NCBI GenBank assembly: GCA_947624565.1 | Contig: CANQKX010000001.1 | Coordinates: 1 to 44,586, forward strand | From: an uncultured Bacilli bacterium | GTDB lineage: Bacteria > Bacillota_I > Bacilli_A > RF39 > UBA660 | Direction: 5' to 3' | Length of the DNA stretch: 44,586 nucleotides | In this document: positions 26,451-34,325 of the stretch, piece after piece | Numbering within the stretch: the first letter of the stretch is position 1 | Layout of the letters: every line of letters starts with the position of its first letter | Translations under genes and position numbers: made by a program | The notes under the pieces: generated by a model | What the model was told of the DNA's origin: nothing | Databases searched by the model: none | What the model saw: the letters and a program-made list of their open reading frames with translations, nothing else

Positions 26451-27126
26451 AAGTTCCTTTCTCAAAATCTTTCTTTAATCTACCTTTATCAAGCAATATA
26501 ACTCTTTTTTTCATTTTATTAACTATATCTCTATCATGTGTTACAACTATAACTGTTGTACCTAAATTATTAATTACCTCTAAAACTTTCATTATTTCAA
26601 GAGATGTATCTGGATCAAGATTTCCTGTAGGTTCATCACAAATTACCAATTTTGGTGCATTAACTATTGCCCTTGCTATTGCAACTCTTTGTTGTTCTCC
26701 ACCAGATAATTCACTAGGGTAACTTTTTACTTTTTCTTTTAACCCTACTAAATCTAATGCTTTTAAAGTTTTAACTCTTACCTCATTTTTATCATAACCG
26801 AACATTTCTAATACAAAAGCTACATTTTCGTATACTGTTAATTTAGGAAGCAATTTAAAGTCCTGAAAAACTACTCCTAATTTTCTTCTTAATTTATATA
26901 CTTTTCGATTTTTTAATTTAGCTACATTTACTCCACCTATTATAATTTCACCTGCAGTTGGTTTTTCTTCTCTATAAAGCATTTTCATTAATGTCGATTT
27001 ACCACTACCAGATGCACCTATTATAAAGGTAAAATCACCTTTTTTTATTTTTAAATTTAATCCATATAATGCTGTAACACCAGATGGATATGTTTTTTCT
27101 ACATCTGTAATTCTTATAAACTCCAT
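26428..27126 (-). CDS. ftsE: Cell-division ATP-binding protein FtsE
   Basis: The ATPase of the FtsEX complex, 232 residues. Motifs: Walker A GASGSGKST (about residues 37-45), Q-loop VVFQDF, signature LSGGEQQR, Walker B LVICDEPTGNLD and the H-loop VVTHD. It is followed at once by ftsX and the M23 hydrolase, the signal-transduction set by which a cytosolic ATPase controls a wall hydrolase outside. It ends with a charged tail of about 10 residues beyond the usual fold. Confidence 0.96.
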   Translation of the reverse strand: MEFIRITDVEKTYPSGVTALYGLNLKIKKGDFTFIIGASGSGKSTLMKMLYREEKPTAGEIIIGGVNVAKLKNRKVYKLRRKLGVVFQDFKLLPKLTVYENVAFVLEMFGYDKNEVRVKTLKALDLVGLKEKVKSYPSELSGGEQQRVAIARAIVNAPKLVICDEPTGNLDPDTSLEIMKVLEVINNLGTTVIVVTHDRDIVNKMKKRVILLDKGRLKKDFEKGTYDKNEKH

Positions 27127-27148
27127 TACTACTTACCTCTTTCTTTTC

Positions 27149-28033
27149 TTATTTTCTATGCGTATCTGCTCCATATACTTGGTACGAATCTGTTATATTA
27201 AAAAATGCACCAGGATCTATTTGTAATATTCCTTCTTTTGTTTTATAAAATTCTGATGTTGGTATTACGACCATTATCATTTTCTTTTTGTCATTGCTAT
27301 AACCACCATGAGCATCTATAATAGTTACTCCTCTAGATAAATTTTCTAATATATATTTTTTAACTCTTTCTTCCTCTGTTGTTACTATATAAAATACTTT
27401 ATTTTCTGATATTCCAAGAACTACTTTATCTGTAATAATACTCATTATATATAAAATTATAAGTGCATATAGTATAATTCTCCATCCATATATATAACCA
27501 CCAAATAATACTATTATTCCATTTATTATTAATTGTGCTGGTCCAAATCCAATTTTAAATTTATTAACTAATATGTGTATAAATGTATCTGTTCCTCCTG
27601 TACTAAATCCTGTTTTACTAGTAAGCCCACTTGCTACTCCCGCTAATACTGCTCCACAAATTGCAACTAACATAATATCATCTGATGGTATAGATATATT
27701 AGCATTTTGAGTAAGTTTTACAAATAATGGATATAATATTGAACCTACTACTGAGTTTAATGCTTTTTTCTTGCCTAAAAATATAAAACCAAGTATTAAT
27801 GCTACTGCTTGTACAATTAATATTGTTATTGTTGGATCAAGATAATTCTGAAATAATATTGCAATACCTCCTGATCCACCATATACTAGATTTTGTCTTA
27901 AAAAGAATACATTATAAGCAAGTGCTGATAAAAACAATCCTAATACCAATAAAAAATATCTTTTTAATAAATCTTTATTTTCTACTATCTTTAATACATC
28001 TTTATCTATTATTTTCTTCTTAAATATTCCCAT
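27149..28033 (-). CDS. YitT family membrane protein
   Basis: 294 residues: about six membrane helices in the DUF161 region (with GGSGGIAIL and TGFSTGGTD repeats typical of YitT) and a C-terminal cytoplasmic DUF2179 domain (RGVTIIDAHGGYSNDKK). Function unknown; the family is often found beside prfB-ftsE in Bacillota (the yvjA position), as here. It begins 11 bp after prfB and is most likely read with it and with ftsEX. Confidence 0.86.
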   Translation of the reverse strand: MGIFKKKIIDKDVLKIVENKDLLKRYFLLVLGLFLSALAYNVFFLRQNLVYGGSGGIAILFQNYLDPTITILIVQAVALILGFIFLGKKKALNSVVGSILYPLFVKLTQNANISIPSDDIMLVAICGAVLAGVASGLTSKTGFSTGGTDTFIHILVNKFKIGFGPAQLIINGIIVLFGGYIYGWRIILYALIILYIMSIITDKVVLGISENKVFYIVTTEEERVKKYILENLSRGVTIIDAHGGYSNDKKKMIMVVIPTSEFYKTKEGILQIDPGAFFNITDSYQVYGADTHRK

Positions 28034-28044
28034 TTTAGTCTCCT

Positions 28045-29131
28045 TTATAATTTTAAATATTCTTCTATAAAGTTATCTATATCTCCATCTAGTACTTTAT
28101 TAACATTTGATGTTTCATAATTTGTTCTATGATCTTTTACCATAGAATATGGATGCATAACATAACTTCTTATTTGAGATCCAAAGTTAATTGAACTTTG
28201 CCCTTTTTTATATTCTTCAGATTCTTGTAATCTTTTTTCCTCTTCTTTAGCATATAATTTAGATTTTAATATCTTCATTGCTATTTCTTTATTTTTTAAT
28301 TGACTTCTTTCATTTTGACAAGTTACAACTATATTTGTTGGTATATGAGTTATTCTAACTGCACTATCCGTTGTATTTACTCCTTGTCCTCCTGCCCCTG
28401 TACTTCTATATACATCTATTCTTAAATCTGACTCTTTTATTTCAATATTAATATCATCTTCTATTTGTGGTGTAACTTCAACTGCTGCAAATGACGTATG
28501 TCTTCTTTTTTGTGAATCAAATGGTGATATTCTAACAAGTCTATGAACTCCTCTTTCACACTTTAGGTATCCATAAGCATTTATGCCTTTTATTAAAACT
28601 ACAACCTTTTTAATTCCTGCTTCTTCTCCTTGAAGTAAATCTAATATTTCATATTTAAAATCATGCTTATCACACCATCTTAAATACATCCTTAAAAGCA
28701 TATCTGCCCAATCACAACTTTCTGTTCCACCTGCACCTGGATGAATTTCCAAAATTGCATTTTTGTCATCATCTTTTTGTGATAATTTTGTTTCTATTTC
28801 TAATTGATTAATTTTTTTCTCAATGTTTTTTAATTCACTATTTATTTCATCAAATAATTCTATATCTTCACTATCTATTATTTCAATATAAGATTCAATT
28901 ATTGATTTTAAATTTTCTATATTTTCTATAATTTTCTTATCATTTCCTATTTGTTTTGATAACTGTATACTTTCAGATGAATTATAATCATTATTCTTAT
29001 AAAATTCATCTAGTTTATTTTCCAAAGATTGGATGTTTTTCTTTTTATTTGTTACATCAAAGTAACCTCCATATATCATCTATTTTATCTTTTAATAATA
29101 ATACAGTATCTTTCATATTTTTTATATCCAT
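28045..29131 (-). CDS. prfB: Peptide chain release factor 2, with programmed +1 frameshift
   Basis: Recognises UAA and UGA. Translation starts at the ATG at 29131 (GGTGAT before it), runs 24 codons to CTT, meets an in-frame TGA at 29057-29059 and must slip +1 to continue with GAT GTA ACA. The signal is the classical one: TGGAGG as an internal Shine-Dalgarno, then TTA CTT TGA. The product is about 361 residues, close to the usual 365. The class signature SPF (RISPFDSQ) and GGQ (GAGGQGVN) are both present. An ATG at 29079 gives a 344-residue frame, but that start is an artefact of the shifted frame. Confidence 0.95.
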
Positions 29132-29165
29132 ATTATCACCATAAAAATTATAACATACTTCACAA

Positions 29166-29200
29166 AAAAAATAAATGGCTTTTATTACCATTTATTTTTC
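29166..29200. terminator. Hairpin terminator upstream of prfB
   Basis: AAATAAATGG (29169-29178) pairs with CCATTTATTT (29188-29197), with T runs on both sides. It insulates prfB from the island; a TATAAT (about 29142-29147 on the minus strand) then gives prfB a promoter with a very short leader. Confidence 0.7.
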
Positions 29201-29298
29201 GTTATAAATCTTTTTTTCAATATATTTTTTTAGATAAATTACATATTAAGTTAGTTATTTTAGAAAAAAATTGCACGAAATATCTTATTTACTAGTAT

Positions 29299-29370
29299 TT
29301 AACTTTCTTTTTTGGCTTTTATTAAACTATAATTACTTTTATCATAGAATCCTACATCCTTACTTGGCAT
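29299..29370 (-). CDS. Possible small protein of 23 residues
   Basis: An ATG at 29370, with a GAGG about 12 nt before it, opens a 23-codon frame starting MPSKDVGFYDKSN and ending AKKES. It lies 18 bp downstream of the nucleoside deoxyribosyltransferase-like gene on the same strand. It could be a true small cargo gene or the left-over head of a longer gene lost at the island edge. Nothing similar is known to me. Confidence 0.3.
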   Translation of the reverse strand: MPSKDVGFYDKSNYSLIKAKKES

Positions 29371-29388
29371 TTTTCAAACTACCTCACT

Positions 29389-29712
29389 TTAATTGCTATG
29401 AGTATTATTTATAATATCAGTATAATAAATGATTTCTTTATTCAAGGATTTAGCAAATTCGACTTCACTTTTTGTGCTATTTCCAATATAATTATTTACA
29501 TTTATGACCAAAATAGCATCTGCTAATTTTATTCTTTCTTTATGCATTTTATCAAGCATTAATGCTTCTTCTTCAGTAAAATCGTCTTTGCTAGCTTTAT
29601 TGGGATTATAGATAGGAACTAACATACAATTTCCTTGCAATTCCATTTTTTCTGCTATTTCCATCATTTCTTTCACAAATTTTAAACTACCACATACTGT
29701 TATAATCTTCAT
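29389..29712 (-). CDS. Nucleoside 2-deoxyribosyltransferase-like protein (DUF4406-type)
   Basis: A 107-residue single-domain protein with a Rossmann-like start (MKIITVCGSLKFVKEM) and a later ADAILVINVNNYIGNST that fits the nucleoside 2-deoxyribosyltransferase/DUF4406 superfamily; the glutamate in STKSEVEFAKSLNK is where the family has a catalytic or binding Glu. Such small proteins are frequent in phages and islands and could modify or sense nucleotides. The AAGGAGGG site is strong. It is the only clear gene of cassette 4. Confidence 0.7.
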   Translation of the reverse strand: MKIITVCGSLKFVKEMMEIAEKMELQGNCMLVPIYNPNKASKDDFTEEEALMLDKMHKERIKLADAILVINVNNYIGNSTKSEVEFAKSLNKEIIYYTDIINNTHSN

Positions 29713-29805
29713 AGAAGTAGCCCTCCTTACATATGAAATTACATTATGATTTAAATTATTTTAATACATGATTCTGTTAACTTAATAACTACGAAATGCT
29801 GATTT

Positions 29806-29910
29806 ACAATGTTATCATAAAATGTTCCCATTGGGAAACCTTTGATTTTACGGGTTTTTTGGCATTTTTGGGAACAAATTGAATTTTTTGTGCACATTTT
29901 GAACACATTT
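29806..29910 (-). repeat. Arm-type repeat region of cassette 4
   Basis: Holds GTTCCC (29824-29829), GGGAAA (29833), GGGAAC (29870-29875) and a degenerate GAACAC (29901-29906). Spacing and flanks follow those of cassette 2 (36566-36649), with some base changes. Confidence 0.6.
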
Positions 29911-29979
29911 TTTCAATTTTTTATAGTTTTTAAAATTTATTATTATCAATAAAATCCTTTATTTATAAGGCATTAATTC

Positions 29980-30021
29980 TTATTTACCATAACAATTTTT
30001 ATACTTTTTACCACTTCCACA
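29980..30021 (-). repeat. secA-tail copy D (decayed attachment core)
   Basis: On the minus strand it reads C-G-S-G-K-K-Y-K-N-C-Y-G-K-stop, the last residues of SecA, with the final CC changed to CY. A stop lies two codons upstream in frame, so it is not a gene. The TTATAAATAAAGG block behind the stop is shared with copy B. The 501-bp gene-free stretch 29713-30213 is made of this core, its arm repeats and AT-rich repeats. Confidence 0.85.
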
Positions 30022-30055
30022 TGCTCAGTGCAATCTCATATTATCCTTATTTAGG

Positions 30056-30122
30056 GTATTTATAGTATTATTGTTATTTCTTGAAAATACGGTCAATGTA
30101 ACATTAGTATATATAGTATTAT
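30056..30122. repeat. Repeats next to core D
   Basis: GTATTTATAGTATTAT (30056-30071) and GTATATATAGTATTAT (30107-30122). The first recurs exactly, and the second over its first 15 bases, beside core C at 31980-31995 and 31910-31924, but in the opposite order. Confidence 0.75.
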
Positions 30123-30153
30123 GAGTATTATCCGTATTATCATTATTTCCAAA

Positions 30154-30170
30154 ATGAGGAAAAAATGAGG
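30154..30170. repeat. Right-arm direct repeats of cassette 3 (ATGAGG x2)
   Basis: Two ATGAGG copies 11 bp apart (30154-30159, 30165-30170) inside AAAATGAGGAAAAAATGAGG, the same block as at the other end of the cassette (31751-31769). Confidence 0.8.
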
Positions 30171-30213
30171 AAATTTACAACATTCGTTTACCAACATTAA
30201 TTATATAGATTTT

Positions 30214-31098
30214 TTATTGTTCAATCAACTTATTCTCATTAACTTGTTTTTGCAATAATTCTAAATCTTTAAGACTTTTATTATCTTTTAATGCTTCCAT
30301 TTGTCTTCTTGCTGAATTATTTAATCTAATAAGTCTTTCCCTTTGAGGAACTTTTTCTTCAATTAATTCTGCATTTGTATTTTGTAAATTATTTAATATT
30401 ACTAAATGAAGTAGATCTGTATAATCTCTTATATTTCCATTTTCTGCAAGCTTTGGATTACTTTCTCTCCATTCTTTTGCAGTCATTCCAAATAACGCAA
30501 CGTTTAATACATCAGCTTCTTCAGCATACACGAATTGTTTTTGTTTTTCAGTTAAATTTGGAACTATGCATTTTTTAATTGCATCTGTATGAACAACATA
30601 ATTAACTTTTGATAAAAGTCTAGTAGCACTCCATTCAACTTTATATTGATAAGCTTCATTTGTTTTTAATCTTTCGAATTCCGTTATTAAATATAATTTA
30701 AATTCGGGTGATAACCAACTGGCAAATTCAAAAGCTATATCTGGATGAGCAAATGTACCTTTACTATATTTTCCACTACTTGGAATAATACCAATAGCAT
30801 TAAAATTTTTCTTCCATCTATTTGGTGTCATAGTAAATCTATTATATGGAGCTTCATCAATTTTAATTCTGTGGAATTCCACGGAATTAAAATTTTCGTT
30901 ATTAATTTCTTCCCATAAACCATAATAATCAAAAGAATTCTTATTAGACATCCAGTTTCTTATTACTCCAGATGGATCTTCAGCATTTGCATATTTTGCT
31001 AAATCGGTTAAAGAAATATAATTAACACTTCCAACTCGCATTATTCCAATTTTATTTTCTTTTACCATAATTTCGGTTGTTACTATATCTGTTTTCAT
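30214..31098 (-). CDS. KilA-N domain protein
   Basis: A 294-residue protein with a KilA-N (APSES-like) DNA-binding domain at about residues 25-140: SLTDLAKYANAEDPSGVIRNW near its start and GTFAHPDIAFEFASWLSPEF near its end, both strong family marks. The C-terminal part is helical, with ALFGMTAKEWRE and a charged coiled end (RERLIRLNNSARRQMEAL). KilA-N proteins come from phages, as antirepressors or replication-linked factors, and are common in mobile islands. AAGGGGGG lies before the start. It follows the DUF84 gene by 40 bp. Confidence 0.85.
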   Translation of the reverse strand: MKTDIVTTEIMVKENKIGIMRVGSVNYISLTDLAKYANAEDPSGVIRNWMSNKNSFDYYGLWEEINNENFNSVEFHRIKIDEAPYNRFTMTPNRWKKNFNAIGIIPSSGKYSKGTFAHPDIAFEFASWLSPEFKLYLITEFERLKTNEAYQYKVEWSATRLLSKVNYVVHTDAIKKCIVPNLTEKQKQFVYAEEADVLNVALFGMTAKEWRESNPKLAENGNIRDYTDLLHLVILNNLQNTNAELIEEKVPQRERLIRLNNSARRQMEALKDNKSLKDLELLQKQVNENKLIEQ

Positions 31099-31138
31099 TT
31101 TAGTCCCCCCTTTCCACCTAACAACTTTTAAAAAATTT

Positions 31139-31711
31139 CTATTTAATTGTTAATTTTAATTTTTTTTCTAACTTTTCATAGGATGTCTTAGAATTTCTCA
31201 TAAACTCATAAGCACTTATTATAGAAGTTGAATCAAAAATACTTCTATAATAATAGCCATCAGTTAAATATCCACTTATTCCATTGCCTTTTTTATTGTT
31301 CTTGTTATCTATAATTTCTTCAATAACTTTATTTAGGGATTTTCCACTTTCTACCCATCTAAACATATTTTTAGTAATTTGCAATCCTTGTGATTTGCCT
31401 ATAAATTCATTTCCTTCTTTGTCTATAATTGAAGTATAAGTAACTATAAAATAATAGTCTCCTACTTGCTCATATCCTCCTTCTATACTTATTAATAAGT
31501 CATAAACAAGGTTATTTTGTAAACAATATTTCATTACTTCTTGATTTCTATTATGAGCTCCCAGTAATGTTTCATCATTTAGAGGTTTTGAACTAACATG
31601 AGAAGAAACTTCTACAGATTCAATCTCATAATCACTAATATTTAATTTATTTAATGCAACTTCAATTGCCTCTTTTTTAGACTTATTTTTAGAACCAAGA
31701 ATAATTTTCAT
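31139..31711 (-). CDS. DUF84 / YjjX-like inosine-xanthosine triphosphatase
   Basis: 190 residues. The N-terminal GSKNKSKKEAIEVAL phosphate-binding loop and the following VSSHVSSKPLNDETLLGAHNR are the DUF84 (YjjX) marks; EGGY (SIEGGYEQVGDYYF) and KGNGISGYLTDG complete the active-site set. YjjX-type enzymes hydrolyse non-canonical purine triphosphates such as ITP and XTP. On an island, a nucleotide hydrolase can serve in phage defence or in keeping modified nucleotides out of DNA; this is inference. AGGAGG lies upstream. First gene of cassette 3. Confidence 0.8.
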   Translation of the reverse strand: MKIILGSKNKSKKEAIEVALNKLNISDYEIESVEVSSHVSSKPLNDETLLGAHNRNQEVMKYCLQNNLVYDLLISIEGGYEQVGDYYFIVTYTSIIDKEGNEFIGKSQGLQITKNMFRWVESGKSLNKVIEEIIDNKNNKKGNGISGYLTDGYYYRSIFDSTSIISAYEFMRNSKTSYEKLEKKLKLTIK

Positions 31712-31736
31712 AGTTACCTCCTAATTTCTAAAATTT

Positions 31737-31769
31737 CCTCATTTTCAAAAAAATGAGGAAAAAATGAGG
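31737..31769. repeat. Left-arm repeats of cassette 3 (ATGAGG x2 + inverted copy)
   Basis: ATGAGG at 31753-31758 and 31764-31769 (11 bp apart) plus an inverted CCTCAT at 31737-31742, about 75 bp from core C. Confidence 0.8.
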
Positions 31770-31842
31770 AAAATTTTCAGTTTTTATGGTTAATTTTTGC
31801 TTTTTTTGATTTTCAATCACTCGCAAACCTTTATAAAACCTA

Positions 31843-31896
31843 CTACTTACCACAACAGTTTTTGTATTTCTTACTAGACCCACATGTTCGCCACTT
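31843..31896 (-). repeat. secA-tail copy C (decayed attachment core)
   Basis: On the minus strand it reads K-W-R-T-C-G-S-S-K-K-Y-K-N-C-C-G-K-stop (TAG), aligned to the SecA end K-C-P-C-G-S-G-R-K-Y-K-N-C-C-G-K. It keeps the most upstream similarity to secA (CAAAAGTG) of all copies. Together with its arm repeats it fills the 418-bp gene-free stretch 31712-32129. A 79-codon frame crossing it has no ribosome binding site and is not a gene. Confidence 0.85.
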
Positions 31897-31900
31897 TTGA

Positions 31901-31995
31901 GTATATATAGTATATATAGTATTACCATTATTATTGGTATTTCAAGGGATTTTGGGGCAGGTAACAAAAAGTATTTATGGTATTTATAGTATTAT
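31901..31995. repeat. Repeats next to core C
   Basis: GTATATATAGTATTAC (31910-31925, preceded by another half copy from 31901) and GTATTTATAGTATTAT (31980-31995). They match the pair beside core D. Confidence 0.75.
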
Positions 31996-32020
31996 GTTTA
32001 CTATAAATATTTCATAAAAT

Positions 32021-32037
32021 GGGAACAAATTGGGAAC
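32021..32037. repeat. Right-arm direct repeats of cassette 2 (GGGAAC x2)
   Basis: GGGAAC at 32021-32026 and 32032-32037, 11 bp apart, about 130 bp from core C. The bases beside them (GTTATCATTCGCTTAC) resemble those beside the right arm of cassette 3 (ACAACATTCGTTTACC). Confidence 0.8.
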
Positions 32038-32129
32038 ATTGTTATCATTCGCTTACAAATATATTTTACTACAAAAGTTTACCTAAGACAACTTAACTAT
32101 AAAATACTATTTAAGTTAAAAATTTTTCC

Positions 32130-34325
32130 TTACTTAAACATTTTATCTAAAAGTTGCCAGTTATCATTTTCCATATCATCTGTATATTCTGTATTGCAAT
32201 AATATAAGCAGTTATTTTTATCATAATCTCTTACAAACGCCCAATTAACTTTATACTTTTTAGAATATTCTTTTAATGCTTCAAATTTATTCTCAACCTT
32301 TATATCAATATTTTTTGATTCACCGGATGAACTTTCTCCACCTTTTGTTTCTATAATCCATATATTATCATTCTTATCACAAATAATATAATCAGGATAA
32401 AAATGATAATTTCTTTGGACAGCATTAACATATACTATAGAAAAATAATTATCTGATGATTCTCCATTTTTATAAAACCATTTTATATTATCGCTATTTT
32501 CACAATAGAATTCAAACATGTTTTCTGATTTAGATTTTATTCTACTGCTTGGATATTCTTTATAAGTATTTTTTTCATAAATTGTTGTATCTTTCATTTG
32601 TAGATCATAGTTAATATAATCCTCTTGAGGCATTGTCCAATTTGATTCCTTAATACCCTCCAATTTCAATTTCATTTGTCTAGCCTTTTGATTAACTGCC
32701 TCTTCAAAATCATGTTTTATTGTATCATGGTTGTTGATAATAAATGCGTAAAAGTCTAATAATGATAAGTCAACAAATTTCCTTGTAAATAATTTATTTT
32801 TTAAAAATAATCTTTCTAGCATTAATTTTGTTCTATCATATCTTATTCCAATTCTTGATGCTATTTCTGTAATTGAATCTCTATATTCATATCCATTTTT
32901 AGATGGATTAACTTCTGATTCTATTTTCATTCGTTCAGCGTCTTTAATTTCATCTAATCTAATGAATTTTCCCTTTATAATGTAATTTTCTATTTTATCC
33001 TTAAATATATATCCATTAGCTTCTAATATTAATTTATTATTCTTTTTAGATTCTGTTAACTTATATTTTTCAACATAATACTGATATAAGATATTAAATG
33101 TTGCCCTATCATCAAAACCATCAAAGTCGCTTTTGATACTAAGTTTTTTCAAAGTAAAGTTTTTATATTCTGGTTTCAAGAAAATTACTTTTGAATTTTT
33201 TGCATTCTTGCCAAGTTCTTGTTTTACAGATTGTTCATATTTTTCATCAAATGTATATAAATAGCAATTGTCTAGTAATATATTTTCATAATGATGGGCT
33301 TGAGGCATTCTTCTAATTCTACCAATTGTTTGAGTTTCAAAATCTTCACTCATTTTATCACGAAGTTTAACAAGTATTTTAGCTCTAGGACAATCCCATC
33401 CTGTTGAAATAGCTTGTTTCATGATTAGTATAGATTGGTGGGATTCATTATTTTCTATATCGTTAAGATTTTCTTTTCTATCTGCTAGCCATATAGCAAG
33501 ATTTTTTCTATCATATGAATATCCTTTTTCACTTAATAAATCTTCAATTTGTTTAATTAATTCTTCTGATTTATTAGGTAATTGAATTATTATCAATGGA
33601 TTAACTTGAATATTTCTTTTTATATATTCTTCTTTTATATTTTTTCTTTTATTAATTGCCAAATCTATTAAATATTCATGCTCATTAGATAACACCATTT
33701 CATTTGTTACATTTTCATTTATATATAAAGCTCTAGTAATTAATCCAGCATTTATAACATCTAACTCATCAATTTCTATATATTCAGCCTCTTTATTAGT
33801 TTTTGTAGTAGCACTAACTCTAACAATATATTTAGGATTTATAAAATCAATAATGGCTTCAGCTTTTATTGTTTTATTTAGATGTTCTTCATCTACTATA
33901 ACTATGAAGTTATAGTCATTATTATAAGCTTCTCTAACTCTTTCATAAAGATTTTTTCTTTCTGCCTCTTTTAAAGCTGTATTACCTTTTTTAGTTACTG
34001 TTTCCCAATTTATAAAAGCTGTATCTCTAGCTTCAAAACCCTGCAACAAAACATCTTGTATATTTTTAGTTTCTAAATTTGGCAAGAACTTTACCATTTT
34101 ATTTCTACTTTGCTCTTCTAAATCTCCTGATCCTGGTGTTAACCAAACAAAAATGGTTTTTCTATTTTCTTTTAAATATTCTTCAATATATGAAAGTAAA
34201 ATTATAGTTTTCCCAGATCCTGTTGGGGCTTGAACTAATACTTCTTTTTTATTTACAATAGAAGTAGCATTTAATAATCTATTTACCGTTTCAATTTGGA
34301 ATTCTTTTAATTCAATATTTTGCAT
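32130..34325 (-). CDS. Type III restriction enzyme, Res helicase-nuclease subunit
   Basis: Translocating restriction subunit that works with Mod on unmodified sites. The 731-residue protein has a superfamily 2 helicase: Walker A APTGSGKT (residues 33-40), DEEH box (145-148), SAT motif (VRVSATT) and motif VI (TIGRIRRMPQ). Its C-terminus has a PD-(D/E)XK nuclease: FYPDYIICDKNDN then WIIETKGG (about residues 660-680). It is shorter than the ~970-residue EcoP1I/P15I type. Its start overlaps the mod stop by one base (TAATG). Confidence 0.92.
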   Translation of the reverse strand: MQNIELKEFQIETVNRLLNATSIVNKKEVLVQAPTGSGKTIILLSYIEEYLKENRKTIFVWLTPGSGDLEEQSRNKMVKFLPNLETKNIQDVLLQGFEARDTAFINWETVTKKGNTALKEAERKNLYERVREAYNNDYNFIVIVDEEHLNKTIKAEAIIDFINPKYIVRVSATTKTNKEAEYIEIDELDVINAGLITRALYINENVTNEMVLSNEHEYLIDLAINKRKNIKEEYIKRNIQVNPLIIIQLPNKSEELIKQIEDLLSEKGYSYDRKNLAIWLADRKENLNDIENNESHQSILIMKQAISTGWDCPRAKILVKLRDKMSEDFETQTIGRIRRMPQAHHYENILLDNCYLYTFDEKYEQSVKQELGKNAKNSKVIFLKPEYKNFTLKKLSIKSDFDGFDDRATFNILYQYYVEKYKLTESKKNNKLILEANGYIFKDKIENYIIKGKFIRLDEIKDAERMKIESEVNPSKNGYEYRDSITEIASRIGIRYDRTKLMLERLFLKNKLFTRKFVDLSLLDFYAFIINNHDTIKHDFEEAVNQKARQMKLKLEGIKESNWTMPQEDYINYDLQMKDTTIYEKNTYKEYPSSRIKSKSENMFEFYCENSDNIKWFYKNGESSDNYFSIVYVNAVQRNYHFYPDYIICDKNDNIWIIETKGGESSSGESKNIDIKVENKFEALKEYSKKYKVNWAFVRDYDKNNCLYYCNTEYTDDMENDNWQLLDKMFK

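Larger units (their letters stand above)
29299..29979 (-). mobile_element. Cassette 4 (prfB-proximal, incomplete)
   Basis: This segment starts at secA-tail copy D (29980) and carries a 107-residue cargo gene. Its left-arm region (29806-29910) closely matches that of cassette 2 (36545-36655): both have GTTATCATAAAATGTTCCCA, a later GGGAAC and TTTTTTGTGCACATTTT. No second secA-tail copy or GGGAAC repeat is seen toward prfB, so the far end appears to have been lost or replaced. Confidence 0.5.
29980..31892 (-). mobile_element. Cassette 3: DUF84 NTPase + KilA-N protein
   Basis: A 1.9-kb unit bounded by secA-tail copies C and D. Inside each boundary lie two ATGAGG direct repeats 11 bp apart, a motif not used at the ends of the other cassettes. 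It carries two same-strand genes and no recombinase. Interpretation as an integrated element is inference from this symmetry. Confidence 0.65.

Noticed and set aside
28045-29079. prfB starting at the ATG at 29079
   Set aside because: That ATG is in the shifted frame inside the frameshift signal; the true start at 29131 plus +1 slippage gives the normal RF2 length and N-terminus.
29881-30213. CRISPR array, because of recurring short repeats
   Set aside because: Repeats are 6-16 bp, unevenly spaced and tied to cassette ends; there are no regular spacers and no cas genes.
31728-31967. 79-codon minus-strand frame between the DUF84 gene and cassette 2
   Set aside because: It runs through secA-tail copy C in another frame and through the ATGAGG repeats, has no ribosome binding site, and is explained by the attachment-core reading.
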